Source of the DNA: Aeromonas lacus
GTDB taxonomy: Bacteria; Pseudomonadota; Gammaproteobacteria; Enterobacterales; Aeromonadaceae
Direction of reading: 5' to 3'
Assembly (NCBI RefSeq): GCF_000764665.1
Contig: NZ_JRGM01000147.1
Coordinates: 124,001-188,000 of the forward strand
DNA: 64,000 nucleotides
The notes beneath the pieces are model-generated. The model was not told where the DNA came from and searched no databases. It was given only the letters and a program-made list of their open reading frames with translations. This document shows, one piece after another, positions 19,239 through 28,606 of the stretch. The position numbers and the translations under genes are program-made. Every line of letters starts with the position of its first letter. The stretch's first letter is position 1.

Positions 19239-19269
19239 AAAAGCGCGATGGCATGCCATCGCGCTTTTT
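19239..19269 (+). terminator. Intrinsic terminator of the porin gene
   Basis: An AAAGCGCGATGGC stem closes on its complement and is followed by TTTTT. Confidence 0.92.
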
Positions 19270-19335
19270 GCTTTGTTCACGCAGCGACAAACTGGCCTAG
19301 GCTCAACAGGTGATGTTTGTACGACACGAGGCTGG

Positions 19336-20238
19336 ATGATGTTGAAACAGCTTGCTGCACTCCTGCTTTTGCTGGCTCTGCCGGCCCATGCACTCTCGAT
19401 CGCCATGGTGCTCTGGCGCGGCGAGACTGCGGCCGAAGCCGGTTTTCGCGAAGAGCTGCTGCGCCTTGGCTATCAGCCCACCTTCACTACCTTCGATGCG
19501 GCGCAGGATCGCGCCACGCTGGCGGCCATGCTGCGCCAGCAAATTGAGCCCAAGCTGGCCAGCTACGACTACATCTACACCTTCGGCACCACTGCTACCG
19601 CCATGACCAAGAGCCTGCTGGCCGATCGCAAGCCCCTCATCTTCAGCGTGGTCTCGGATCCGGCAGGTGCCGGTTTTCTGGCAAAGGACAAAAATCGGAA
19701 CAAGATGGTGGCAGGCACCAGCAACATGGTGCCGATGGCGCTGCAGCTGGCCAATGCCAGCAAGTACCTGCCCGCCGGTAAACGGCTCCTCGTCCCCTTC
19801 AACCCGCGGGAGCAGAACACCCGCCTCATCACCGACATGCTCATCTCCGAGGCCAGACGCTACGACTGGCAGGTGGTCCCCTGGCGGATTGCCCCGGATC
19901 CCAAGCGGCTCGACAGTGAGCTGAAGCGACTGCAGCAAGACGCCAGCAACGACATCGTCTTTCTGGCTGCGGACAGCTACCTGCTCTCCATCGCTCCCCG
20001 TCTACTGAGCGTCCTGAACGAAGCGGGCATCCCCACCATCTGCAGCGCCGAGCTCTTCGTCCAGCACGGCTGCACAGTCGGTACCATCAGCAGCTACAAA
20101 CTGCTGGGCAAGATGGCCGCCGACATCATCCACCTCAACCAGCAGGGCATCCCGCTGCAGGATATCGCCCTGAAGTTCGATGCCAACCCCAAGCTGGTGC
20201 TGGGTCCCCTCGGTAAACTGCGCCAAAGTGGGCAATAA
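19336..20238 (+). CDS. Periplasmic ABC-type substrate-binding protein (PF04392 family), orphan
   Basis: 300 residues. The signal peptide is LAALLLLLALPAHALS. The mature part fits the ABC_sub_bind (TrpX-like) family, with YDYIYTFGTTATAMTKSLL, the SVVSDPAGAGFL block, and a C-terminal lobe with PTICSAELFVQHG and SYKLLGKMAADII. Members typically bind aromatic amino acids or related ligands, but here no permease or ATPase is adjacent, so the partner is unknown. Two consecutive ATGs are possible starts; CGAGG precedes them. About 90 bases separate it from the EamA gene. Confidence 0.82.
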   Translation: MMLKQLAALLLLLALPAHALSIAMVLWRGETAAEAGFREELLRLGYQPTFTTFDAAQDRATLAAMLRQQIEPKLASYDYIYTFGTTATAMTKSLLADRKPLIFSVVSDPAGAGFLAKDKNRNKMVAGTSNMVPMALQLANASKYLPAGKRLLVPFNPREQNTRLITDMLISEARRYDWQVVPWRIAPDPKRLDSELKRLQQDASNDIVFLAADSYLLSIAPRLLSVLNEAGIPTICSAELFVQHGCTVGTISSYKLLGKMAADIIHLNQQGIPLQDIALKFDANPKLVLGPLGKLRQSGQ

Positions 20239-20330
20239 GAGCGATCGCCCAACCAATCCCTTGATGGAGATCCCGGCGCGGCAGGTGCCGTTCGGGTATG
20301 ATATCGGCTCCCGGATTCGAGGCGCCACCC

Positions 20331-21170
20331 ATGAGTACCATCGTCTTCTTTGCCGTGCTGCTGGCAGCCCTGCTCCATGCCAGCTGGAATGCCCTTGTCA
20401 AAATCGGTGAGGAGCGACTGGTCGGCATTTCGCTGGTCGCCCTCTTCTCCGGGTTGATTGCCGCAGTCGCCCTGCTGCCAATGGGGTTGCCATCACAGGC
20501 TGAACTGCCCTGGCTAGGCCTCTCGATTTTGCTCCACACCGGTTACTGCCTCTTTCTCAGTCATGCCTACAATCAGGGCGACTTTGGCCAGATCTATCCG
20601 CTCGCCCGCGGCAGCGCCCCGCTGCTCGCCATGGTGTTAAGTGCCATGCTGCTCGGCGACTATCCGGGCTACGGCGGTATCGTCGGCGCCTGCGTGCTGA
20701 TCATGGGAGTCTTGCTGATGGCCTGGCGAGGGGGACAGCAACGCCTTGGCAGCAAAGCGGTTCGGGCGGCACTGATCACCGCCATGTTCACGGCGACTTA
20801 TACCCTCTCGGATGGCGCCGGCGCACGTGCTGGTGGCGAACCGGTACGCTATACCCTCTGGTTGTTCGCCTGTACAGGTCTGGTGATGTTGCTGGTACTG
20901 ATCGTCCACCAGAAGCGCAACACCTGGCGCCAAATCCGCCGGCATGCAGCAGCAGGCGCGACAGGAGGAGCCATGTCCCTGATCGCCTACGGTATCGTCA
21001 TCTGGGCCATGACCCAGGCTCCCATCGGCGTGGTTGCCGCCCTGCGCGAAAGCAGCGTGTTGTTTGCCATGCTGCTCTCGGTCTGGCTGCTGAAAGAACC
21101 GCTGGGGCGAGCCCGCCTGACTGCAGCCGCCATTATTACCGGTGGCGTGCTGCTGACTCGCCTCGGATAA
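20331..21170 (+). CDS. EamA/DMT-family transporter
   Basis: 279 residues and about ten hydrophobic helices in two EamA repeats. The first repeat starts at ALLHASWNALVKIGEERL; the second carries APIGVVAALRESSVLFAMLLS and a glutamate followed by PLGRARLTAAAIITGGVLL, the usual closing helices. The family exports metabolites or drugs; substrate unknown. The ATG is preceded by GGCGCCACCC, a poor ribosome site, so expression may depend on the upstream gene. No terminator is seen before the long leader of the next gene. Confidence 0.88.
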   Translation: MSTIVFFAVLLAALLHASWNALVKIGEERLVGISLVALFSGLIAAVALLPMGLPSQAELPWLGLSILLHTGYCLFLSHAYNQGDFGQIYPLARGSAPLLAMVLSAMLLGDYPGYGGIVGACVLIMGVLLMAWRGGQQRLGSKAVRAALITAMFTATYTLSDGAGARAGGEPVRYTLWLFACTGLVMLLVLIVHQKRNTWRQIRRHAAAGATGGAMSLIAYGIVIWAMTQAPIGVVAALRESSVLFAMLLSVWLLKEPLGRARLTAAAIITGGVLLTRLG

Positions 21171-21584
21171 GAGAATCAATTTTCATTTGCTTTTAAATCT
21201 GTCGACAAACTATGCGTTTATCTATTCGCGGATATCGAGCAAAAAATAGATGTGCCACAATCGTAAATTATTACATCCGCAACGTATTAATTAACTGGCA
21301 TTGCTATTTCGATATGATTGAGAACCATATGGCTAACTTACCAATTCGATGCCGTTAATGATAAAATTGCGTCCATTCAATGCTTGGCAGCACCACCCCT
21401 TCTCTCCATGGCATTCACCATGCAGGTTCGTCAAACAGTGATTTGCGGCCACCAACCGATCTGTGGCTGAACGTTTGTGCCTGTCGCACCGCGACAGGCT
21501 GATGCACTCCGGATAATTAATTTATCCAGCTTGATATGTTTAATTTTTGATTATTTAAAATGCTGCACCAGCAGGGAGTTTTAT
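21171..21584 (+). other. Long AT-rich leader of the YjeM-type permease, with a perfect stem-loop
   Basis: About 410 bases without a gene, clearly richer in A and T than the flanks. At 21479-21499 GCCTGTCGC-ACC-GCGACAGGC forms a perfect 9-bp stem with a 3-base loop. It is not followed by T, so it is not an ordinary terminator. It lies about 85 bases before the start codon and may be part of a structured 5' leader. The function is unproven. Confidence 0.5.
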
Positions 21585-23051
21585 ATGTCAGCAAAAAAGC
21601 TGAAATTGGGTGCCTTTATATTGATGATACTCACATCGGTATTTGGCGTTACTAATATCGGGATCGGTTTCTACCGCATGGGATATGCCGCCATTCCGAT
21701 GTTCGTGGTCGGCGGTCTGTTCTTTTTCATCCCCTTTATCTTGATGATGATTGAGTTCGGTACCGGTTTTCGCAAAGAGGCTGGCGGCATCTTTACCTGG
21801 ATGCGCCACTCGGTCTCGACCCGTTACGCCTTTATCGGGCTGACCATGTGGTTCGCCTCCTACGTCATCTGGATGTTCGGCAAGGCACTCTCCATGTGGG
21901 TGCCCCTCTCCTTCATGCTGTTTGGCCGCGATATCACCGTTATCCCGGTCACTCTGGGCACCGGCATCGACTTTGGCCCCTTCATTCTGGGCGTCGTTGC
22001 CATTGCGCTGGTGGCCATCGTGACCAAGCTCATCACCTTTGGTAGCGCCCGTTTTGCCAAGGTAGCAGCCATCGGCGGCCTCTCAGTCGTAGCCCTCAAC
22101 GTGCTGTTGCTGGTTGGCGGCGTCCTGACCTTCACCGTGAGCGGCATGACCCTGCAGGAGCCCTTCACCGAGGCATCGCTGACCTCTTCCCCCAATGCCG
22201 CCTTCAACGACATCATCCCCTTCCTCGGCTTCATGGTATTCGCCATCTTTGCCTACGGTGGCGTCGAGGCGATGGCCGGTGTGGCTGACGAGCTGGAAGA
22301 TCCCGAGCGCGATCTCAAGCGTGGCATCTTCCTCTCCGGCGCCTTCATCGTGCTCTGCTACATCATCGGCTTTCTGGCGGTCGGCTCCATCATGCGCTGG
22401 AGCGATTTCCCGGCCGAGGGGATCACCTCCCTCTCAGCCCTCTTCATCATCATGCTGGAGCTGGGTCGTCATCTGGGTGGCGAGTGGCTGGGCCAGCTCT
22501 TCATGCGCTTTGCCGGCCTTGGCATGTTCCTGAGCTATCTGGGCGCCTTTATCGCCCTCTCCTACGCGCCGCTGCGTCAGTTCATCACCGGCACCCCGAG
22601 CTACTTCTGGCCGGAGCGCTTCCAGCGTGAAAACCAGAATGGCGTTCGCGTCGAGGCCCTCAAGGTTCAGGCCTGGGTGGTCTGCATCTTCATCGCTGCC
22701 AAATCCATCTTCACCCTGATCAATCCGGAAGGGGCCGCCGCCCTCTATGAACTGATCATCACCATGACCAACGTCGGCATGACCCTGCCCTACATGTTCC
22801 TCATCTACGCCTGGTATCGCTATCGTCACAACCCGGCACTGGAGAAGGATCTGATCTTCTTCAAGAGCTCGCGCTCGGTACTGCTGGCTACCATTGTCAG
22901 CCTGATCCTGGTGGCATTCGGCAACGTCTTTACCGTGGTCGCCCCCTTTATCTCCGGCGATATCTCGACCGGCGTCTGGACCATCATAGGCCCGGTGCTG
23001 TTCGTCATCATCTCCATGCGATTCAAAATCAAGCAGGAAGATGCCCACTGA
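21585..23051 (+). CDS. yjeM: APC-superfamily amino acid permease, YjeM-type
   Basis: 488 residues with about 12 membrane helices. It follows E. coli YjeM along its length: ILTSVFGVTNIGIGFYRMGYAAIP, GGIFTWMRHSV, FASYVIWMFGKALSMWVP, FAIFAYGGVEAMAG, and the YLGAFIALSYAPLRQFI region. YjeM belongs to the glutamate/GABA-antiporter branch of the APC superfamily; its substrate is unknown. AGGGAG upstream supports the ATG at 21585. It is preceded by a long AT-rich leader and followed by a strong terminator, so it forms its own unit. Confidence 0.9.
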   Translation: MSAKKLKLGAFILMILTSVFGVTNIGIGFYRMGYAAIPMFVVGGLFFFIPFILMMIEFGTGFRKEAGGIFTWMRHSVSTRYAFIGLTMWFASYVIWMFGKALSMWVPLSFMLFGRDITVIPVTLGTGIDFGPFILGVVAIALVAIVTKLITFGSARFAKVAAIGGLSVVALNVLLLVGGVLTFTVSGMTLQEPFTEASLTSSPNAAFNDIIPFLGFMVFAIFAYGGVEAMAGVADELEDPERDLKRGIFLSGAFIVLCYIIGFLAVGSIMRWSDFPAEGITSLSALFIIMLELGRHLGGEWLGQLFMRFAGLGMFLSYLGAFIALSYAPLRQFITGTPSYFWPERFQRENQNGVRVEALKVQAWVVCIFIAAKSIFTLINPEGAAALYELIITMTNVGMTLPYMFLIYAWYRYRHNPALEKDLIFFKSSRSVLLATIVSLILVAFGNVFTVVAPFISGDISTGVWTIIGPVLFVIISMRFKIKQEDAH

Positions 23052-23076
23052 TCGGCCATTTCATCCTGATACCCAG

Positions 23077-23100
23077 CGGGGCCTTCGGGCCCCGTTTTTT
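23077..23100 (+). terminator. Intrinsic terminator of the permease gene
   Basis: CGGGGCC-TTC-GGGCCCCG is followed by TTTTTT. Confidence 0.9.
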
Positions 23101-23285
23101 CCTTCAACATCAGCTAAAACAGCCTGTAAAAGACGCAAAAGAGACCTTTTTGGATACTCAAATCATGGTCTAAACAGCTACAACGCAGCAAATTATCAAT
23201 ATCAAGGTGAGAATCATTGTGAAGCGCCAATTCACGACATATAACTTACCGAGATATCCCTGTTTTTTGTCCGGTAGAGCAGATC

Positions 23286-24188
23286 ATGATGATGCGTTCC
23301 CTTCTTCCCCTGTTGCTTGGCGCAGTAATGCTGCCGGCCGCTATGGACAGTGCCCACGCCAACCCCTTTTCCGCCAGCAGCAATCACAGCTTTCTGGAGC
23401 GAAGGGATATTCCCAACCTCAATTCGGCCGCTTTCGTGGTCGCCAACCACAGAACAGGTGAAGTGCTCTCCGAGCACAACGGCAATCGGGTGATGCCCAT
23501 CGCCTCTCTCACCAAGCTGATGACCGCGCTGGTGGTGCTGGATGCCAACCAGCGCCTCAATGAAACCCTCACCGTCACCAATGCGGATGTTGATCGTATC
23601 AAAGGCACAGGTTCACGGTTGGCCATCGGTTCGAAACTGAGCCGGGCCGAGATGCTCCATATCGCCCTGATGTCGTCGGAGAACCGTGCCGCCTCAGCGC
23701 TGGGACGCAACTACCCGGGCGGTCTGCGCGCCTTCGTCGAGGCGATGAATGCCAAGGCTCGCATGCTGGGGATGTGGAACACCCACTATGCAGACAGCAC
23801 CGGTCTCACCCCGCGCAATGTCTCTACCGCCCAGGACTTGGCCAAGCTTGCGGCAGCCGCCGCTGCCTATCCGCTGATCCGCCAATACTCCACCGACGAT
23901 CAGAGCTATGTGCGAACCAACAAGAGCCAGCTCCACTATCGCAACTCCAACCGGCTGGTACGCGAGGGGCAGTGGGAGTTTACCCTCTCCAAAACCGGCT
24001 ATATCCGCGAAGCGGGTCGTTGTCTGGTGCTGGGCACCAGGGTGAACAGCGAGCCGGTGATCATGGTGCTGCTAAACGCCGAAACCACCAACGACCGGGT
24101 GGCCGATGCCAAGCGGATCAGGACATGGCTGGAGAGCTCTGGCAGAACAACCCTGGCAGCCAACCAGAGCGCCATGTTGCGCGAGTAA
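23286..24188 (+). CDS. pbpG: D-alanyl-D-alanine endopeptidase, PbpG (PBP7) type
   Basis: 300 residues. A signal peptide (about residues 1-25, ending SAHA) precedes a single serine peptidase S11 domain. The three active-site motifs are present: SxxK in IASLTKLM, SxN in LMSSENRA and KTG in LSKTGYI. It cleaves peptidoglycan cross-links in the periplasm. Three ATG codons in a row mark the start and the exact one is not decidable. It ends at a clear terminator and stands alone. Confidence 0.93.
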   Translation: MMMRSLLPLLLGAVMLPAAMDSAHANPFSASSNHSFLERRDIPNLNSAAFVVANHRTGEVLSEHNGNRVMPIASLTKLMTALVVLDANQRLNETLTVTNADVDRIKGTGSRLAIGSKLSRAEMLHIALMSSENRAASALGRNYPGGLRAFVEAMNAKARMLGMWNTHYADSTGLTPRNVSTAQDLAKLAAAAAAYPLIRQYSTDDQSYVRTNKSQLHYRNSNRLVREGQWEFTLSKTGYIREAGRCLVLGTRVNSEPVIMVLLNAETTNDRVADAKRIRTWLESSGRTTLAANQSAMLRE

Positions 24189-24205
24189 TCCATCCTGCAA
24201 ACTCA

Positions 24206-24233
24206 AAAAGCGAGGCTACTGCCTCGCTTTTTT
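24206..24233 (+). terminator. Intrinsic terminator of pbpG
   Basis: AAAAGCGAGGC-TACT-GCCTCGCTTTTTT. Confidence 0.93.
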
Positions 24234-24414
24234 CATGCCGGCTATGGCCATCGTAAACGGGGGCCAGATCACACCCCAAGTAACCCTCTCCGCCACCCCG
24301 TTACGAAATGTAACCGCTCAATAGTGTGATTCACATTAACGGAATCAATGAGTTGTAAATCAAACACCACACTCTTAGCGTGCGGGCTCACCCCTGTAAC
24401 CTCGAGCAAGCAAT

Positions 24415-25452
24415 ATGCGCATATCCAGTATCGAGTGTGGGCGGGTAATCGCCATATTGGCCGTGATGACCATTCACGTATCCCCTTTCGCTCACCCCTT
24501 CGACCCCACGCTGTGGAGTAGCGAGAGCTACCTCTGGCTCAGCGGCATCATCAACCAGCTCTGCCGCTTTGCCGTACCGCTATTTTTTCTCTGTGCCGGC
24601 TACTTTCTGCAACCCAAGCTGAGTGCTGGAGCACCGATGAGCGTGGCATGGCGTTACTGCCTCCCCCTGCTCCAGCTCTGGCTGGTCTGGAGCCTCGTCT
24701 ACCTGCTGGTGCCCTTCAACCCGCTGAGTGCCATCGAGCAGGGTTATCTGAACTCCCTCAACGCACAGTGGCAGTTCCAGCTCGGAGATACAGTCAATCG
24801 CTGGCTGGTCGGCGGCATGATCCACCTCTGGTTCCTGCCGGCACTGATCCTGGCGGTCACCCTGCTGGCGTTTTGCCAGTGGCTTGGCAAACCGGGACTC
24901 GCCCTCATGCTGGGTGCCGGGCTCTACCTGCTGGCACTGCTCGGTGGTTCCTATGCCAAACCATTACTGGGGGAGGAGTGGGTATTGCTCACCCGCAACG
25001 GCCCCTTCTTCTCCCTGCTGTTTGTGGCACTGGGGGCCCGATTGCGCCAGCAGCAGTGGCAACCGTCGGCCCGCAGCGGATGGTGGCTACTGCTGGGAGG
25101 ACTCGCGCTCTATGGGCTGGAAGCCTGCGTTCTGCGCGCTTTTTCCGGTATCCCGCTGACTCGCCACGATTTTCTGCTCGGTTCCGTACCCTGGGCTGTC
25201 GGCCTCTTTGGCCTGTTGCTGGCCCATCCTGACTGGGGCAAGGGGAGCTGGCTCGCCCGTCAATCCCCCAAGGTGCTGGGCCTTTATTGTCTGCACATGA
25301 TGCTGGTGGTATGGATCTTCACCTTTGGCCCGCAGAACGCTTCCATTTTATGGGAGTTGGTCAAGGTGCCACTGCTGCTGGTCATCTCCCTGCTTGTCTA
25401 TCGCCTGCTGGCTACCTTGCCTGCGACCCGCTGGTTGCTGCGTACCCAGTAA
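24415..25452 (+). CDS. Membrane-bound acyltransferase (acyltransferase family 3)
   Basis: 345 residues with about ten hydrophobic helices. The family signature is at the N-terminus: the start is close to MRISSIECGRVIAILAVMTIHVSPF, with Arg and the His of TIHVSP in the usual catalytic position. FAVPLFFLCAGYFL is the second conserved helix. These proteins O-acylate sugars or other cell-surface groups (OafA, WecH, YiaH types). The acceptor cannot be told. No polysaccharide genes are adjacent, so it appears to be a free-standing modifier. Confidence 0.88.
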   Translation: MRISSIECGRVIAILAVMTIHVSPFAHPFDPTLWSSESYLWLSGIINQLCRFAVPLFFLCAGYFLQPKLSAGAPMSVAWRYCLPLLQLWLVWSLVYLLVPFNPLSAIEQGYLNSLNAQWQFQLGDTVNRWLVGGMIHLWFLPALILAVTLLAFCQWLGKPGLALMLGAGLYLLALLGGSYAKPLLGEEWVLLTRNGPFFSLLFVALGARLRQQQWQPSARSGWWLLLGGLALYGLEACVLRAFSGIPLTRHDFLLGSVPWAVGLFGLLLAHPDWGKGSWLARQSPKVLGLYCLHMMLVVWIFTFGPQNASILWELVKVPLLLVISLLVYRLLATLPATRWLLRTQ

Positions 25453-25560
25453 TTTCGTTCTCCGGCCCGCCCCTTGCGGGCCAGTCTCCTCGCACAGCTC
25501 GCCATCCCATCACCCGCGTTTATCTTCCACTACACACCTCCATTTTCACCTTGCCATACA

Positions 25561-25579
25561 AATGAAAATCAATATCATT
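25561..25579 (+). promoter_or_regulatory. Candidate Fur box upstream of the siderophore receptor
   Basis: AATGAAAATCAATATCATT is a 19-base sequence with AATGA/TCATT ends, matching the AATGATAATCATTATC core of the Fur consensus at 14 of 16 positions. It lies about 90 bases before the receptor start and fits iron repression of that gene. Confidence 0.75.
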
Positions 25580-25668
25580 GGCATCCCGATTTTTCGGGCA
25601 AGATACTAATTACAATTAAATCAACAAGTTCAGGCCGTCAGGTCGCACCTTCACGAGTCAAATTGAAT

Positions 25669-27711
25669 ATGCAGCACCCTCACTTTCGCAGAACCCTCAT
25701 CTCGCTGGCACTGTTCGGTACAGCCCTTCATGCCCTGGCTGCCGATGAAACCATGACGGTCGTCGGCAAGCGCAGCCAGCACGAGGAGGTCGCGACGGCG
25801 ACCCGCACCAGCACGCCGGCAAAACTGGTTCCGCAAGCCATCGACAGCGTCAAGGCAAGCGAGCTGACTGCCTTCGGCCAGCCCACCCTGAGCGAAGCTC
25901 TGGCCGGCATTCCCGGGGTCAACGCCAGCGGTGACACCCGCTTCGACGGGGTCAATATCCGTGGCTTCAGCGCCAGCAACGACTTCTATCTCGACGGATT
26001 TCGCGATGACATGCAGTACACCCGCGATCTCGGCAATATCGAACGGGTCGAAGTATTGAAAGGGCCGGCAGCCGTGCTCTACGGCCGTGGCAGCACGGGT
26101 GGCATAGTGAACCGGGTCAGCAAGACACCGCAAAAGGGACAGGCCTCCAGCGTCACAGCCCGGGTCGGCAGTTTCGACACTCAGCGGCTGGCCGCAGACC
26201 TCAATGGTGAAGCGAGCGAGCAGCTGCAACTGCGCCTCAACATGGCGCAGGAGGACAAAGAAAGTTTCCGCAACGGAGTAACCGGCAAACGCACCCTGCT
26301 GGCACCGTCAGCCAACTGGGAGATCAGCGACAACCTCAACTGGCTGGTACAGTTCGAGCGCAACGAGCACAACCGCATGCCGGATCGCGGTATCCCCGGC
26401 GCCAATGGCCGACCGGCAGATGTGCCACGAGAGTATGTTTACAGCGACACCAGCCGCGACTTCATCAACGATGTGGTGCAGTCGACCCGCTCCCGCCTCT
26501 CCTGGGATATCAACGATCAGTGGCAACTGCGCCAGCAGCTCGCTTACACCACCCTCGACAGCCAGTTCGACAACACCTATGTCACCAGCGTGAAAGGGGA
26601 CAAGGTGACCCGCTCCCGCTGGCAGCAGGATTTGAAGGCCAAAAACCTGATCAGCAACACCGAGGTAGAAGGTCAGCTGCAGAGCGGCCCCGTCGAGCAT
26701 CGTCTGCTGATCGGTTTGGAGCAGGATTGGCAGGCACGCACGCCCAAGCTCTATCAGAATGCCGCCACCATTGCGCCCGGCAGCCTCTATGACCCGGGCT
26801 CGCTGCCCAGCTACAACGGCCCGATGAAGCTCTCCAGCGATGCCAACCACAAGGTGCGTGGCAACGGTATCTATCTGCAGGATCAGCTCAGCTTGGGCGA
26901 CTGGCATCTGGTGGGCGGGCTGCGTCGCGACGACTTCACCGTCACCAGCCGCCGCAACGACCTCAACAAGGAGGAGACCCTCTCGGTCACCAGCCTGAGT
27001 CCGCGCCTCGGCCTGGTATGGAATCCCCTTGAGGAGCATGCGTTCTATGTCTCCTACAGCAAGACCTTTACCCCGGTGGGCGGCGAGCTGATCGGGTTCA
27101 CTCCGGGAGATCCCAACAATCATCTGGAGCCGCAGCACACCCGTCTCTACGAAGGGGGCGTCAAGAGCGACTGGCTGAATGGCCGGCTGGCGACAACTCT
27201 CTCTGTCTACCGGCTGGAGATGTACAACAAACGCAGCAAGGATCCGCTGGATCCCACCAAGGTGATCCTGACCGGATTGCAGCGTACCGACGGTGTCGAG
27301 CTGAGCGCCCGCGCCCAGCTGACCGACGAGCTCTATCTGCGTGGCGGTATCGCCATTCAGGATGCCGAGCAGGTCAAGGCGGATGCCGATCTGCAGGGCA
27401 AACGGCCGATGAACGTATCCCGCCAGAATGGCCAACTGTTCGCCGGCTACCAGAGCGGCAAACAGGGCTGGTTTGGCGAGGCAGGGATGACAGCGGTGGG
27501 CGATCGCTTTGCCGACAACGCCAACACCACAGTGTTGCCCGGCTACGCTCGCTTCGATGCCCGTGCCGGTTACCGCTGGCAGCAGTGGGAAGCCGAGCTG
27601 AGCGCGGAGAACCTGACCGACCACGAGTACTTCGTCAGCGCCACCGGCGCCACCCAGATCATGCCGGGAACGCCCCGTCAGCTGATGCTGACCGGCAGCT
27701 ACCGTTTCTGA
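25669..27711 (+). CDS. TonB-dependent siderophore receptor
   Basis: 680 residues from MQHPHFRRTLISLAL. The signal peptide ends at LHALA; the mature N-terminus carries the TonB box ETMTVVGKR. The plug domain includes VNIRGFSASNDFYLDGFRDD and VEVLKGPAAVLYGRGSTGG, and the beta barrel runs to a C-terminal Phe (TGSYRF). It resembles Fiu-like catecholate receptors, but the siderophore is a guess. A Fur box precedes it. A PepSY-type membrane protein follows, separated by a terminator hairpin. Confidence 0.94.
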   Translation: MQHPHFRRTLISLALFGTALHALAADETMTVVGKRSQHEEVATATRTSTPAKLVPQAIDSVKASELTAFGQPTLSEALAGIPGVNASGDTRFDGVNIRGFSASNDFYLDGFRDDMQYTRDLGNIERVEVLKGPAAVLYGRGSTGGIVNRVSKTPQKGQASSVTARVGSFDTQRLAADLNGEASEQLQLRLNMAQEDKESFRNGVTGKRTLLAPSANWEISDNLNWLVQFERNEHNRMPDRGIPGANGRPADVPREYVYSDTSRDFINDVVQSTRSRLSWDINDQWQLRQQLAYTTLDSQFDNTYVTSVKGDKVTRSRWQQDLKAKNLISNTEVEGQLQSGPVEHRLLIGLEQDWQARTPKLYQNAATIAPGSLYDPGSLPSYNGPMKLSSDANHKVRGNGIYLQDQLSLGDWHLVGGLRRDDFTVTSRRNDLNKEETLSVTSLSPRLGLVWNPLEEHAFYVSYSKTFTPVGGELIGFTPGDPNNHLEPQHTRLYEGGVKSDWLNGRLATTLSVYRLEMYNKRSKDPLDPTKVILTGLQRTDGVELSARAQLTDELYLRGGIAIQDAEQVKADADLQGKRPMNVSRQNGQLFAGYQSGKQGWFGEAGMTAVGDRFADNANTTVLPGYARFDARAGYRWQQWEAELSAENLTDHEYFVSATGATQIMPGTPRQLMLTGSYRF

Positions 27712-27732
27712 TCCCTCTAACCGACCATCCTC

Positions 27733-27762
27733 ACTGGCCAGCCCTTGCTGGCCAGTTTTTTT
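27733..27762 (+). terminator. Terminator hairpin between receptor and PepSY-type gene
   Basis: ACTGGCCAGC-CCTT-GCTGGCCAGT is followed by TTTTTTT. It lies between two plus-strand genes only 62 bases apart, so it may reduce expression of the second gene relative to the receptor. Confidence 0.88.
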
Positions 27763-27773
27763 ATGAAACACAC

Positions 27774-28400
27774 ATGATGAAACGCAAAAGAATTCCCCTT
27801 CACAACAACAAATGGGTGCGTCGCCTCCACGCCTGGGCCGGATTTTTCACCCTTACCCTGATGCTGCTCTATGGCATTACCGGGCTCTGGTTGCAGCACA
27901 GGGCCGTATTGCCGCTACCCGGCCCCCATACCGTCAAGTCGAGCGAAGAGATAGGGCTGGCCGCACCGCTGGCCAGCCCCGATGAGCTGAAGAGTCTGCT
28001 GCAGCAACGCTACGCGGACGGATTCAAGGATGGGCGCGCCATGATCACCCCAGCCCAGCGACTGCCGACACCATCCGGCGAACTGATCCTGCCCGCCCGC
28101 TGGGAGATGCGTGGCGTCACCCTCACCCACAGCGTAGCCGCCAGCTATGTCGAGGGCACCCTGCTGGTACGCACTGACCTGCAGCAGGCCAACTTTGCCG
28201 CCACCCTCAACCGACTGCATCGCGGCATGGGGACTGGCCTTGGCTGGCAACTGTTTGGCGATCTCGCCGCGCTGGCGCTGCTGCTGCTCGCCCTCACCAG
28301 CCTCTTTATGTGGACCAAGCTGCACGGTTCACCCAAAGCCGTCGCCCTGATGCTCTTTGGCGGCGCTTTTGGCACATTGCTATTTGCCCTGTGGGGATAA
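27774..28400 (+). CDS. PepSY-associated TM-helix protein, probable iron-uptake accessory
   Basis: 208 residues. The first helix begins with VRRLHAWAGFFTLTLMLLYGITGLWLQH, whose HxWxG pattern is typical of PepSY_TM proteins; two more helices are near the C-terminus (LALLLLALTSLFMWTKLHG, LMLFGGAFGTLLFALWG). Two adjacent ATGs mark the start, 12 bases after the T run of the terminator. Members of this family often sit beside TonB-dependent siderophore receptors and some reduce ferric siderophores at the inner membrane; that role here is inferred from the neighbour. Confidence 0.8.
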   Translation: MMKRKRIPLHNNKWVRRLHAWAGFFTLTLMLLYGITGLWLQHRAVLPLPGPHTVKSSEEIGLAAPLASPDELKSLLQQRYADGFKDGRAMITPAQRLPTPSGELILPARWEMRGVTLTHSVAASYVEGTLLVRTDLQQANFAATLNRLHRGMGTGLGWQLFGDLAALALLLLALTSLFMWTKLHGSPKAVALMLFGGAFGTLLFALWG

Positions 28401-28560
28401 ATATCTTTGCCAGAACAATTTATTACGTTCGAACTGGCAAAATACAGACAGAAAAAAGAAGCTTTCTGGCGGCAAGAAAAGAGAGGGACAAGCGGGCGAG
28501 TTAAAAGAGGGGAAAAAAGCTGCTCCCGCCATGCAGAGCGTCGAGAAATAAAAAGCGGAA

Positions 28561-28593
28561 AAAACAAAAGGCCATCATTGCTGATGGCCTTTT
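28561..28593 (-). terminator. Intrinsic terminator of tRNA-Leu
   Basis: On the minus strand AAAAGGCCATCA-GCAA-TGATGGCCTTTT is followed by GTTTTTT. It begins 14 bases past the CCA end of the tRNA. Confidence 0.88.
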
Positions 28594-28606
28594 GTCATGA
28601 ATTTGA

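Noticed and set aside
24325-24335. TGTGATTCACA palindrome upstream of the acyltransferase, as a CRP site
   Set aside because: The two half-sites are only 1 base apart, whereas CRP needs 6. It may still be an operator for something else, but there is no further support.
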